From the NCBI GenBank assembly GCA_963457665.1, contig OY735203.1, forward strand, positions 22,928,906 to 22,992,905: a stretch of DNA of 64,000 bases, written 5' to 3'. A program made the translations under genes and the position numbers. This DNA is from Thysanoteuthis rhombus. Its lineage: Eukaryota > Mollusca > Cephalopoda > Oegopsida > Thysanoteuthidae. Positions 1 through 13,970 of this stretch are shown here, one piece after another (positions within the stretch are counted from its first letter, which is position 1; every line of letters begins with the position of its first letter). The notes under the pieces were generated by a model. That model made no database searches, was not told the origin of the DNA, and saw only the letters and a list, made by a program, of their open reading frames with translations.

Positions 1-420
1 CAATTTTTCTCATTGTTTTCTTGAGGATAATTAGTTTTTCTTTTCTTTTTTTTTAGCATTCAATACTTTTACCTCTTTCTTTCTTTTCATCAAGTTTTAG
101 ATATGGTCATCAATCATCGCCTTCTTTGCATTCCTGTCTTTTTCTTCTTTCCTTCTTTAATGATACTTATTTATTGTCCTACATGTCATCCTCTCTCTCT
201 TTTCTTGCAGTGGATTCTCTTTCTTTGCTCTATCTCTAAAGTAACATCCATTTTTTTCTCTTTCTCCCCCTTCTTTTATTCTGGTCTTTCCTTCAATAAC
301 GATACTTATTTTTTCTTTGTTTCTTTTTTACCAATCTTTCTTTCCCTCTCTTTTTTTTTCTCCTGTTCGGTTATTCTTCGGCTTATATCAAATCTTCTTA
401 TGTTTCTTTGATATCCTGCA
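1..420. repeat. Pyrimidine-rich low-complexity tract
   Basis: The plus strand is dominated by T with interspersed C (runs such as ttttcttttctttttttt). The open frames it contains are rich in F, S and L because of this composition and carry no domain. Read as simple-sequence DNA, not a gene. Confidence 0.6.
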
Positions 421-446
421 TTTCTCTAGGGATATCAGAAACCATC

Positions 447-610
447 AAGTAAAACTGCCGCCAAAACTGACAACATAAATTTCTTCAGTTTTCAAGTTAG
501 TCTTGGTTGCTGTCTATCTGGCTGGTTATGTATGTATCATGCGTACAGACCGCATCAATGGAGCTCAAGGGATGAACAATTGAATATTTACTCCCTATGA
601 TGTTTAGAAG
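447..610 (+). repeat. Dispersed repeat, copy A (family unknown)
   Basis: A block containing tttcttcagttttcaag, then tatgtatgtatcatgcgtac, then a caatggag...aagg...gaacaattgaatatttact stretch. It aligns by eye in the same orientation with 3757-3905. Copy A carries about 20 extra bases near its middle. No coding potential was recognised. It is probably part of an old interspersed element whose ends I cannot define. Confidence 0.5.
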
Positions 611-1949
611 AAAATTCTCATCCTTCGAAAATTGACCTCAAAATATTCCAGGGTTGAAAGGTGGTTTGCAATGTAAGTCCATGATAAACTATTTCCTACA
701 AAAAAAAAAGTATGTCCTTGACCAGACATTCATGTGCAAGATGAGTTTCTATCTGACCTGTTCACTGTTTAATGTATGTATGAATCAACATATCTATGTA
801 TATGTATACGAGGCTAGACGATAAGAATGTACACTTATATATATTTAAATCCTGAATTCTGATATGAAATTTTCAATGCATAATGTCCGGAATATGTTAT
901 TCAAAACTGAGTAAAGTGCATTGACAAGGGAGAAGACTATGTTGAAAAATAAATATCTGTATAAAACGAATAATTTTACATCATTAGGCTACAGACTGGT
1001 TGATGTACCTACGTATTTGTCGGTTTTTTTTTTCATGCTATATCCAATCAAATGTGTTCCCTGTTTATCTATTTCCACTTTTGATTTTGATATCTTTCTC
1101 TTTTTTCTCTTTCAACAGTCATTTTCATTCCTTTTTTTCGTCTTATTCTTCGACTGCTTTCATTGCCTCGTCTTTCTTTTCTTTATGTTATCTTAGTCTT
1201 CTTCTTCTCTTTGATTATCATCCTCATTTTACGATGTAATTCATCGATTTTTGATTTTTAAAACATGTTTATTCTTTTAGAACTCATCTTTTTAGGCTTC
1301 CTAAACCTGGATATCTTTGGCATTTATAAATCTTAATTTTTATCATCTCTTTTCGAATTTATATTCCTGAATTTATTCTATCCCTCTCCAATATTTTACG
1401 TTAATTTTGAAGAAGTCTCCTCGGTGTTCTTTTCCTTCCAATATTCTCTTTCCTGTTTTTTGTTTTTTTTATGTCGTTTTTAATAAATTCCTTTTAATGA
1501 TGAGAAATTTTATCGATTCCCAAATTGTTAAAAGCTTCTTTTTTTCCCGTATTTATTCTCTTATCTCCTTGTGTTTTCAACAATTTGTCGTGTTTCTTTT
1601 CTTTGTTTCCCCTTCTCTCTTTTACTTTACCTTTCTTGTTTTTCTAGCCTTTGGCTCTTCGTGTCTGTTCATATTGTTTTTTTTTCACTCTGGATAGTTG
1701 TTTAGTCTCTTCTATCATTTTATCATATTTTCCCTCTATTTGCTTTGTATTGTTTTTCTTATGCTTCTTGGTTTGATTTTTTATTTGGCTTGTGTATTAC
1801 TTTTGGTTTGATTTTTAAATGATTCGTTTGCTCTTCTTCGTCTCATTTGTTTGTAGTTTTATCGCGTATTTAACAGATTGGCTTCTGCAATTCCTCGCTT
1901 CCCTTCTCCCATTATTGCCCCTTCTTCGCCCTCTCTTTGATTCAACCAC
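611..1949. other. No gene seen; AT-rich, pyrimidine-rich from ~1020
   Basis: No domain or RNA structure recognised. From about 1020 to 1950 the plus strand is strongly T/C-rich, and the F/S/L-rich open frames here reflect that composition. Confidence 0.6.
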
Positions 1950-2190
1950 GATTACTCCTGTTCCAGTTGCGGACAAGTGAGTTGAGCTCGGTCAGTCTCA
2001 TTAGGAGTCGTTAGATCTGGCCCGCCGCCAGCTAGGTGAACGTTCTTGTACCGGATCGAAGAATTGATCTCTGTCTGATCAATGATCATTGACATATATC
2101 GGTGAAACCGGCAGCAGTTGGTCGAGTGCAAGGAAGTAATGGATAACGCGGTGCGGGCATGTTTTTTGTGAGATCAGATGCTATTTAAAC
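1950..2190. other. Short GC-richer island, unassigned
   Basis: A ~240-bp segment clearly richer in G and C than its surroundings (gcccgccgccagctagg, aaccggcagcagttggtcg, ataacgcggtgcgggcat). A 46-codon minus-strand open frame crosses it, but I recognise no domain, splice structure or repeat family. It could be a fragment of an element, an untranslated exon or a regulatory patch. The sequence alone does not decide. Confidence 0.3.
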
Positions 2191-3756
2191 CGTCGCTAAA
2201 TGACGTCGGTTGATAAATATTCACTCCAGTCTACAGAATAGCTATGGAGAATTATGTCTCTTTAGAGATTGTTTTTGTACTTTTTCCTTCCCTCTGTCTT
2301 TTTTTATGTATGATGTGATTCCTTGCCAAATCAACATAGTGTCAGGAAGAGTGCATTATAAAAAAAAAGTTGTGCACAAATTTCAAAAGCCCTCTCTTAA
2401 CCAATTACTGCTCATGAATTTAAAAATAAAAGTAAAACATGATCTTATTAATGAATAGATGCCAACAATGACTGCCGTTGGCGACGAATATGACTATAGA
2501 TCTCTTATAATATGGCAGCACTATTAATTGAACTACTTGATGTATTTACTTACATCATTATAAGAAACAAACTTATTCCAGTGTGGGTAGTTAGATGTAT
2601 TTTTAATATGTGCATACTTTGCAGACAATCGTTTGTGGAGAGCCGGCAGTAGGCCGTGGCTAAAAGAGAACAGTAGACTCCCCTCTCCCAAACTTCTCTT
2701 TTAGTATCTTTGTAATCAGAGCTGATTATGATGTATATATGAATTGGCTATATGTGTGCATATGTAATATATAAGGTGAACTGTACTTACACGTATGACA
2801 ATAGCCATCAGACTATAGGAATACAGCGTGAGTGAAATGTCCATAGTGTATCAGACTAGGAAACGTATATATTTTGATACTGCTCCGATGATGCTTCAGA
2901 CAAACATAACAATAGGATACACAGGAAAGGGATACGAGCTATATAGAAATAGAAATATACGTTTTTAATTACATTCAAAAGATACATACAAGTTAGCTGC
3001 AGAACAACAGTATTAACATATTTTAAGGCAATTCAGAGGTGATGAAGTTCGTGTGAGAGAGCATATTGAACATAAATATGCATATCAAATATGAAAGAAT
3101 TACCTTCAAATAAAAGTTATTTCATAGGTTTTGCATAGAAAAGTCAAAAATAGCATGGCATTCGTTTATAAGAATTATGACAGTGGCAGAGTGTTAGTAA
3201 ATATTTGTGGTGAGAAAGAGACTCTAACCATTATCTGCGTGTCTATGACAATTCCTCTATATGTGTGACGGTAAAATTTGTTGGTAAAAGAGGGCTTGAA
3301 GGAACATTGTTTCGGACTAAAACCGTTGCATACCGAAAATCAAGCTGATGAGGATAAGCTACTTGATACAATAGGGTTGATGATTTAGAAATTTGATTTT
3401 TTTCCTTTTCTTAATGTTTGTTCCATCATGTAATGATTTGCAAGAGTCGTTAGGTCACATTAGTGGATAAGAAATTGTATTCATTCTACATTTTCTCTTT
3501 TTGTTAAGAAATATAAATATATTGATTTTGCTGTAAAATTCCTTTGTCATTTTGAAAAAAAATGATTCAGATGTGCCCAGCTGTTGGGAAAAAACAATTA
3601 AAACGGTTGCATTTGACATGTTATTTTAGTCTGAAATGAATATGACTAATACTTACTATCATTAGAATTGTGAATGATACTTATGGATATCCATTGATTC
3701 AAATGCATTGATTTAGGTGAGTAATATTTTAGGCATTAGATTTTAAATCTATTATA
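2191..3756. other. No gene seen
   Basis: AT-rich unique-looking DNA with short frames only. No recognisable coding, RNA or mobile-element signal. Confidence 0.5.
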
Positions 3757-3905
3757 ACCAACCCCAACTCTCTCTGAAATAGTGAACATAGGTTTCTTTA
3801 GTTTTCAGGTCTGGCCGACTATATATGTATGTACTCATCATGCGTACAGGCTTCATCAAATGGAGGTAGAGGGCTGAGCAGTCAAACATTCACTTATTTT
3901 ATGAA
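3757..3905 (+). repeat. Dispersed repeat, copy B
   Basis: Shares with copy A (447-610) the ordered blocks tttctttagttttcagg, tatgtatgtactcatcatgcgtacagg reduced to its core catgcgtacag, and tggag...agggctgag...aacattcactta. Substitutions and small indels throughout suggest an old duplication or two insertions of one element. Confidence 0.5.
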
Positions 3906-5097
3906 GTCATAACTATTGTCCAACATTCACTTGATTATTCTCATGTTATCTATCTCAAATCCTTGACGTAGCCAATTCATTTCTGTCAATCAGCTCTTTT
4001 ATTCTTACAAGATACGTCTTTATTCTTCATCGTTAACAGAATCCTTTTTTTCTTCCTTTTTCTATAATCTTTCACGGCATTAACAATGGGTATTATGAGT
4101 CCTATGAACTTCACAACAAAAACATAATCCAAGTAAAATTGTCTTAGTACAACTATTTGAAGTTATCAATTCTATAATGGGTTGCCCTGTCCTTCATCCG
4201 GAACTCAAAATCTACAAGAACTCAGGGTTTTGGGAGTTGCTTCCTTATTATATTTGATTTTTCCGGAAGTACTGGCCTTTGCAATTGTTGATGGATAAGA
4301 AGAAAAGAGAAAAATTGAATAAACCATCTCAATGCTCAATTCATCTTCACCTACAACGCTACGGAGGTTTAATTCTTAACCCATGAACTAAATTTCTATT
4401 TCCTTTAGTTTCTCTATTTGTGTACCTATCAATATGATCCACTTTGTGCTTTGTTATTCCAACAGATTTGCAATAAATGCTGCATATTCATCAAATGAGA
4501 ATGATAATCATAAATAAATCAAAAATAGAAGAGAAATATTGAACAATGTTTATGTAGCATCCTCCATAATACCCACACATATCCATATGGTGTCATAAAT
4601 GCACAAAATTCCGCCCCATGTTCATAAAAATGGAAAAAAATGGATATCAAACCCCCAACAGATAACAAATACTTTTCCCCATTTTTCAAAGCTCACTGCC
4701 ATTTTTAGGACCATTTCCGCCTGACAGCAAAATTTCTGCTACAACAAAAGGGCATCTTGACCGATGTCCGTGCAAAATGTATGTTGTTTGATTCGATTAA
4801 TCCCATGTGCAAATGTCCACTTTGAAGTCTGAAAACCATGAAAAAGAATCAATCAGATTTACGAACTGCATGGGGTCTGGGTTTAGTCAACCATGACAGA
4901 CTAAGCGTTGCCACTTCTTTGATAAGATGCTCAAGCGTATTAGGCAATTACTGAAAATATTCTATGTGCGTATGTCACCTACTGCTACACAGAATTGCAT
5001 CTACTTTGAACAACACCAACATCTGTATACGCACATGTACGTACAAACACACATACATATACTTGTACGCACAAACAAAATCACAACACACACACAC

Positions 5098-5099
<2 letters not shown>
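3906..5099. other. No gene seen
   Basis: AT-rich DNA without recognisable domains. Frames near 4930-5150 are created partly by the adjoining CA and TA repeats. Confidence 0.5.
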
Positions 5100-5148
<49 letters not shown>

Positions 5149-5163
5149 TATATATATGTATAT
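5083..5163. repeat. (CA)n/(TA)n microsatellite
   Basis: A short CA run passes directly into about 45 bases of uninterrupted TA, followed by an imperfect TA tail. Confidence 0.9.
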
Positions 5164-5341
5164 CAGTCGACATCTGGGTTCTGCCTTGATATTGAATAAC
5201 CAAATTTATAGGGTAGTATCATTTCTCTTTGCTTTTGCCTCTGGAGGAGTATGTGTACAGACGAAATACAATAGAATTTTTTTCAATCAATATAGTTTCA
5301 TATTTTCAAGCCTTCTAGCCAAATTATAAAATGTTCTCTAC

Positions 5342-6939
<1,598 letters not shown>

Positions 6940-7060
6940 GAAAAAATGACTGTATGTATGTGCCGTGCACCAAAGCTGTACCGATGTTATGAGAGAGCTG
7001 TTAATTCAAAACCCTTTCCCCATGATGTCTAAAAAGCAAGCTGTTTTTTTTTTCATCAAA
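6940..7060 (+). repeat. Possible third copy of the 447/3757 repeat
   Basis: Weak alignment to copy A: tgtatgtatgtgccgtgcacc, then ...gttaattcaaaaccc, then ccccatgatgtctaaaaag, against tatgtatgtatcatgcgtac...ccctatgatgtttagaag. Order and spacing agree, but identity is low. Confidence 0.25.
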
Positions 7061-7189
7061 CATCTCCATCGGTAGAGGCACACAGAGTTGGAGGGAATAA
7101 ATTTACTACGGGATTTTTATCCTTTATCGCTCCCTTGCTGTGTCTGCAGCGCCGTTCACACTCGTTTTTCATTTTGTTTTCCGATTCAG

Positions 7190-10100
7190 ACATTTTCAAT
7201 GGTCAACGCTAAACATGACATGAGAGATGTGATGTGTTGAATGATATACCTCTCTCCCAATAGTTCAATTCATCATCCACAGACTTTTTTATGTACGTTG
7301 TTGGATACCGACCTTCCCCAGAATTCACCACACTTCTCTGTCATGGATGTTGCAAAGCCAATACTTTTTGAATTAGTTTAGTTCGCCTTTCAATTTAGTA
7401 CTCCGCTGGCCTTAGATGAACATGTGATCTCTGAAGATCCATGTTGTGAGTCATAATTTGCATTGGTTGTCTGCCAATCTTGCAACATGACCGGCTTATT
7501 GCCATCTGAGTTTTTTTAATTGATTCTATGATGTCTCAGAATCCTGCCTTTTCCTGGATATATTGTCCTGCTTTCTGATCTCTTTATGAGAAATTGGGCA
7601 AAATTCTTGCATGTGCACGTTGCATGGTTCTCAAGGTTATGTTCCATGTTTCAGCTCCAGATGTGATCATCGGAAGGATGCATTGGGTGTATTCCCTTCT
7701 TTTCAAAGATGAATGGGATCATTTTATTTTTGAGAGTTGAACTTGCTCTGCCAAAAGCTTGTCATCCTCGGATGATTCTTCGCTTCTTTCGGGGATTTAA
7801 TGGAGATTCGTTGTTCTAGCTATATGTAGTGATCAACTTCCCTAGTTTTGCGTCTTTGATTTTGACGTTTGTGTTCTAATTCACGACGTGAATGTTGAAT
7901 ATTATATTTATCCTGCTTAAGTGCATGTTGCTTTCTTTATTTAGCATTAGTTCGACATTAGTGACGTTTAGAAATAAAAGGTTGATCAGTTATTTGCCGT
8001 CTATTTTGATTCTTTTTTCTCTTATACTAGTTTTCTGAAAATCATTTTAAAGCAGGCTTTGGAGAAATTGGATAAGCTGGTATCACCTTTTATTACAACA
8101 TTTTTGGAGCAGAAAGGGCTGTAGGTCTCTATGAAGCCTGATAAAAGAGTTGCTCTAAACATATATACCGCAGCATTCTGATGTATACTGGGTTTATGCC
8201 TCTAAGCATGATAGTCTTTATGCCATGGGGATTTCCATTGAATAGAAAGCCATTTTGAAGTTGATAAACGGTACAGTGGATGGTATATAGTAGTATGCTG
8301 CCCTTTCTTTCAGCTGATTCATAGAATGCTGGTGGTCCACGGTCGAGTAGCTTCCTTTAAAGCCTAGTTGATTCTAGAGTTTGTTTTTTTATCTTATGTT
8401 TTCGTGATTTGGTTAGTGGGGGTTTTCGTATGTAGTTTTTGAATGTAGTTGAGTAGGATTAGAGTTGTTGAGGTCTTTGAGTTCCTTTCTTTTATATGAA
8501 AGCGTTATGATTGCAGTGTTCCAATCTTCCAGGACCTTGATTTGTTTTAGGTATAAATGGAATAGAATAGCCAGTACCCTGGTGATAATCCTACTCGCTT
8601 TCTGAGTTGATTAATAGTGATGTTATCTAGTCCTACAGCTTTTCTTTTATTTCTTGTTTAATAGCTTGTTTTTCTTGTTTGATTCTTGTTCGATAGCTTG
8701 TTTCTCCTCTCACTAGTTTACTTCTGAGAAACTTTCGAAATTGATTTCTAGCGTTTTGCGTTTACTGTTCATTATTTTGTAGTCCCTGGTGTTTCTAGTG
8801 TTGATTCGATGACTACTGTCGTGTATCTTCTGTTTTCTTATCGTTTCTTCTTGATTATTTCAATTGGGTCTTATCGATTTTATCTGTTGTCGTTGTCGGT
8901 AGTTTGAGATTTGTACGTTTTTTCCACGAGATTCCTGGTTTCATCTATGATTTGATTAATTTTTTGTGAGCCTGTTGGTTAGAATATATTGGTGACCTTT
9001 ATTACAGAGGCTGTTATTTCGTTGTTGAATTCGTTTATGTTTAGGTCGTACCATTGTTCAGTAAGAATTTTAAATCTCTTCTCTTTCAGTTCAAGCTTGA
9101 AAGATCAAGTGTGTCCTATTGATATATGTCAGTGGTTGCTGTTTGGTGTGGAACATTCTTCTGTGTTTTTTTGTTGACATTTACTTGCATCTTACATCTT
9201 GGAATTATCTGGTTGCTTCGTACGCTGACTTCATTTACGACTTGGATATTTTTGACCGTGTCACTTGTGTCTGTTAGGATGTAGTCAATTTCATTCTCCA
9301 TTCCGTGGTTAGGTCCCTTCTTGGAGGTGTTCCTGATTTTGAAACTATTAGCCGATGCAAAGTTTACAAGATCTCCTCTTCTATATATCCTAATTGCCGA
9401 CGTTATTTTCATTCTCTTTTCCTATCTCTACATTGAAATTTGCTATTTTGACATTGGAGTATTTACTGGTATCTTGGAGTTTGGAGTTCAGGTTCAGGTC
9501 ATCACAGAAGTTGTCTATTTCCTCTCCGGTTGATTGCAAAATTGAAGCATAAATTTGAATGATATTTAGTTCTTGCCTCTTTGAAAGTTAAATGATGACG
9601 CCAGCTATTCGGTCCAAGAAAGCTTTAAGTCTACTGCATTGTCTTTAAGGTTCTTATTGCTGAGAAATCCTACTCCACTTTATTTTACTTTTTCTACTCC
9701 GTAGCTGTGGGAAAAACGTTAGCTCTTTAGTTTGTTCTCTTTTTTCTCGGGTCTTTCCATATCACCAATGCCTAAAACGTCCAATTTAATGGTCGGTTAG
9801 GTACATCACAGATAGAAAAGTTCTGACGTTGTAAGTGCCAAAGCGTAACTTTACTATTTTGATGAGGGCTTTTGGGCTACGTTTGGGTAATCGCTGTTGG
9901 ACTTATAATTCAGCTGGAATGAGTGTTCTTTTGGTAAAGTTTTTGGGTAGTCGCTTTTGGAACACATTGACCTCAAACAAAACAAATGATCTGTATGGGC
10001 CTGTTTGGACTAAGAGCCCAGCAGGTATGGCCGGTGTAATTATTTTTTGAGTAAACCATAGGAAGTATTGGGCAATGCCATGCCCCGCTGGCCCATGATT

Positions 10101-10220
10101 TGTTGAAAGGGGATTTGATAGATTATTCATTGCTGATGTTGTTTTGAATAGCCTTAGAGTTTCACTGGTTTCTAGCATCCTTCTTGTATGTTCCAGGAAG
10201 GTAAGTATGGGTGTCTACAA
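7190..10220 (-). mobile_element. Decayed LINE with AP-endonuclease and RT C-terminus (near full length)
   Basis: Minus-strand non-LTR retrotransposon read from 10220 down to about 7290. An N-terminal extension (10178-9840) leads into RFGTYNVRTF, the classic start of a LINE apurinic-type endonuclease. Further on come IIQIYAS, STGEEIDNF and, at 9412-9116, RRGDLVNFASANSF followed by NEIDYILTDTSDTVK and NEVSVRS, matching the endonuclease core and its GSDHR region (here altered). The RT core (about 9100-7800) is too eroded to show its catalytic box. The C-terminus is clear: SGAETWN near 7650 and AGHVARLADN near 7490, ending with GKVGIQQRT at about 7293. Many stops and frame changes mean it cannot be active. 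Similar 3' ends occur at 23.1, 26.1, 38.1, 40.7 and 63.7 kb. The clade is not assigned; the domain order fits RTE/CR1/I-type LINEs. Confidence 0.85.
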
Positions 10221-11374
10221 CGTTAAAGAGAAAAAAAGACAAATTGTATATATTTCTTTCATTGTGAGTGATTTTCTTATTCGTCCCATGGATCTGCACA
10301 ACGTTCACTTGGGTGGTAGTTCGCATTTTTTCATGCCCCTCCTTTATTTTTCATAGTTTTCAACCTACTTGAAGTCCAGAGGTTGCAGTTTTTAAAAATT
10401 TAGATTTTTATCTAACAGATTTCTCTGGTTATGTGCTAAAATTAGAAGAAGAAAGGGGGGAGACAAAGACAGAAGAATAATAAGATAACGATACCCACAG
10501 AATTTCGAGTTAAAATGTATGAAAATTCCGAAAAATATAATTTGAAGAAAAAAGTCTAAGCAGTACTTTCCGAGGTCAGACTGGGATTTCGGGTTGACAA
10601 CGGGTTGATTTTCAAAAGCCACTCACAAACAACATTTTGCCAAAAGATGTTGGTCACATAACACTATCTATTGAGTTACAAATTAGAAGTCTTTTTGAAT
10701 CTCGAAATCATGTAGTAAGATTTATTTTCAATTCTCTAGGACATTTTCTGTCTTGCAGTTTATGCTATAGGTTTGTGTGGTTGATTCCCAGTTGCTTACG
10801 CAATTCTCAAAGGATTATTGTTCCCCACACAGTCTTTATCATTATTGTCCTTCCTGATGTACTATTTTCATTAACACGATTGATTGTGTCATTCTATTTC
10901 AGCCGATTTGCTGGTCTTGCTTGATTCACCTGTGTTGACTTCAATATAGTAAATCTAGATACATCTACTTTGACCTGGATGACGTTGATATAAAATATTT
11001 TCCTTTTCTCAGAAGTCCTCTGTGTAAGCAGGTCTACGTTATACTAACTGCTGTTGCTTTTGGTTGTTTATTGAAATTACTGTTTCAGTTGCTGTTTCAT
11101 TATTTTTGTCGTCTTATTTTTAACTTGGCTGATTCAATATTTGTCCCTTGTCGATTATACTGCAATATATGGCTCCCATACTTTACGATCGGCAGTTCTC
11201 GATTTTTGTTCTTCTAAGAATGTGCTTTTCAAATTTTTACTAAATGATTTGGATCTTCTCTCTTCACTGCGTAAATTTTTCTGACTTCATATCTTGATAT
11301 ATTGATATATGCATGATAATCTGTTCCTTTTTTTAACTAACGCCTCTAATTCTGTCTACATCAGACAGCTTTTA

Positions 11375-11377
<3 letters not shown>
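10221..11377. other. No gene seen
   Basis: AT-rich sequence upstream of the LINE in its own orientation. It may include degraded 5' sequence of that element, but I recognise no motif beyond about 10220. Confidence 0.4.
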
Positions 11378-11428
<51 letters not shown>

Positions 11429-11446
11429 GTGTGTGTGTGTGTGTGC

Positions 11447-11481
<35 letters not shown>
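11378..11481. repeat. (AT)n(GT)n(AT)n compound microsatellite
   Basis: TA arrays flank a short GTGTGT...GCATGTA block. Confidence 0.9.
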
Positions 11482-11484
<3 letters not shown>

Positions 11485-12304
11485 TGCAATTTTTATTTGA
11501 AAAAGCTACTGCTTCTGAGGCTTATTTCTTAGTGTCTTCTTTTTCAATTCTCCACGAGCATTTTTGTATATTTGTATATTCGAGCATCGTCAATACCGCT
11601 GACTGTCACTGACCTGCCGACATAACTAAACATGCTCATTCCCCTTTCTTTCTACGTATATGATTCAAAGTGCTTTAAAACAAAAATAACACTGGATAGA
11701 ATTCCACTCAAGAAAAAAGTGATCAAACTAACGCATTTATAGTCTGAATTTCCGGCTGGTTTTAGTTTTCTATTCATCTTATTTCGTTTAATCAAACCTG
11801 CTTTGTGAATATTTTTGTTGTGTATTCTTTTAGTTTCGGGATCAGCTCTTTGCTGTTCGGTTGCAGCTTTTAGCTATTTGTGTATATATTCCTGCATAAC
11901 CTGCATTGAATATTTTCCTGATCCCGAATTCCATCCCAATGTCTTGGTTGAAACATTTGATTAGATGAATTGCTCTGATTGCCAGTATATGTCAACCCGT
12001 CACTACTTGCTTGATGAGATTGTCTTGGCATAGAATTAATCCCAGGGATGACCCTGCGGAGCAAAAGGTCTTGATGACTGATTTTTTATTGTTATGTATT
12101 TGAATTCTCTGTCCTAATGCAGAAGGAAGGAGATATCAGTATTTTCTGATTTACCATATACGTTATCGCAATGATAAAACACATACCGATTGGTTAGGAA
12201 GAACTGGGTATGAATATTCACACGTTGAAAAGCAAATTACTAATTAGCTTATTAATTGAAGTCTACAATGGAGGCTAGAATGGAGGCTATCAATTAGAAC
12301 GTGT

Positions 12305-12305
<1 letters not shown>
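11482..12305. other. No gene assigned; one minus-strand open patch
   Basis: A 64-codon minus-strand frame at 12064-11870, with Q-, S- and N-rich composition and open sequence continuing downstream, resembles degraded coding DNA. I could not match it to a family. Confidence 0.3.

Positions 12306-12369
<64 letters not shown>
12306..12369. repeat. (AT)n microsatellite
   Basis: About 60 bases of uninterrupted AT. Confidence 0.9.
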
Positions 12370-12372
<3 letters not shown>

Positions 12373-12584
12373 ATACTGCACATAATGTTTTTTGCAATAA
12401 GTAAAAATTCAAAAAGGATTTCATGTGGTTGCTAATTTGTAACCACAGTAGTCTATATTCATCCAAGCAAATTGAGATAATGATAAATAAATTAGAATTA
12501 TAGGATTCACAAGGATATTCACCCAGTGTCTATGTACATTCCGTGTTTCATGCCAACAACCGGCAATATCATTTGCTTTTTGTT

Positions 12585-12591
12585 ATACACA

Positions 12592-12672
<81 letters not shown>

Positions 12673-12673
12673 G
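12585..12673. repeat. (CA)n(TA)n microsatellite
   Basis: About 60 bases of CA followed directly by about 25 bases of TA. The H/T-rich and C/V-rich frames over it on both strands are products of the repeat. Confidence 0.9.
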
Positions 12674-13330
12674 ATAATAGTAAATTCTTTTGTTTGATCG
12701 TTCGTACCAGGGCGATTGGCCTGATAGTTAGCATGGAAAATCAATGAAAATCAACTTCCCACATAGGTTATCCTTCGCTGTCATTCAAGATTACCAGAGG
12801 TTATTCCCTTGCCAATCTTCCGTTCTAAGGATCAGAAAAAACATTTTTATGCCAGGAACTTCTTCAATCATTCTTATTAGAGATGGCATATATCTTTCTG
12901 GTGTTTTCTGGTCATATATTGCTTTTTGGAGTAATCGAATAGTTGATCACATAAGTGAAAGTAACAGCTGGATGTTTTCGTTTCTTCCTCTATTTCTCTC
13001 CCCACAATGGCTGAAACTGATTTGAAGGGAGAAGTGAAGAGATACATGATTGTATTACTACTAGATCAGATCATTTTCATGATATAATTCAAAATCGTAA
13101 TTCTATCACATTTTTGCTCCAGTTATTGTAAACCATTATTACTAAATGATTTGCTACGATTCACTTTCAACCCAGTTAATTTTTGTAATCATAAAATAAA
13201 CAAAGCCATCAATCTACGACAGTAAATAAACAGTGCTGAATGGGAGCAAAGTCCCTGAGTGAATAATATACATGGAATGCAGTTGTTACAGTCAATGGGT
13301 AATCATCAACGATTTCTCTGACAGAATTTC
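12674..13330. other. No gene seen
   Basis: AT-rich DNA. The 93-codon frame at 12744-13025 has no recognisable domain. Confidence 0.5.
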
Positions 13331-13331
13331 T

Positions 13332-13424
13332 CTTTTTCTCTCTTTGTCACCCTCTCTCTCTGTCTCTGTCTCTGTCTGTCCGTCTGTCTGTCTGTCTGTC
13401 CGTCTGTCTGTCTGTCTCTCTCTA

Positions 13425-13502
<78 letters not shown>

Positions 13503-13520
13503 GATAGATAGATAGATATC
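13332..13520. repeat. Compound (CT)(CTGT)(CT)(TA)(GA)(GATA) microsatellite with palindromic core
   Basis: In order: CT-rich, CTGT units, tctatctatc, a CT run, about 22 bases of TA, a GA run, then gatagatagata. The outer parts are complementary (CT with GA, TATC with GATA), so the block from about 13422 to 13518 is a large imperfect inverted repeat centred on the TA tract. Confidence 0.9.
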
Positions 13521-13970
13521 TAAGAAAAAAAAGCTATATTATCATGTTAAATGGTTACATTATAATAAACTTAATTTCATCAAAGATGGAGAGATATAAT
13601 TCCCTGCAAACATTGGCAGCTTGGACCTGCAACTACGTAGTAAAAATTAAGTTCTGGTAAACACTCAGGAGGCATTTTTGTTATGACCTTGTATTTAATA
13701 TTAGCAATTTGCTGGTTAAATATTTCAAATGTATCAAAATATGAATCTTAAGATTGATTTCCCAACGACTGAGAGGAAGCCAAGAGGAATTTAGTTCTCC
13801 CACAGCTTGAAAAAATTCTTGAAATAGCAAAACTGTTGAAATGGAACCATCGAACAGAGAGGAAATGCGCTGAAGATCCCGGTACATTACATACAAAATC
13901 TGACAAAAGAAAATCCAGGGTAATAACTCTAATAGAAATGTCTTGAATTGAGCTTTGTGTCAAAAAGATA
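13521..13970. other. No gene assigned; possible upstream remnant of the Tc1-like fragment
   Basis: Sequence from about 13750 reads with several open patches in the same orientation as the Tc1-like fragment that follows, but no motif is clear enough to extend the call. Confidence 0.3.

Noticed and set aside
3066-5329. Host gene across the moderately open frames near the TA arrays
   Set aside because: Frames are short, cross simple repeats and contain no recognisable domain.
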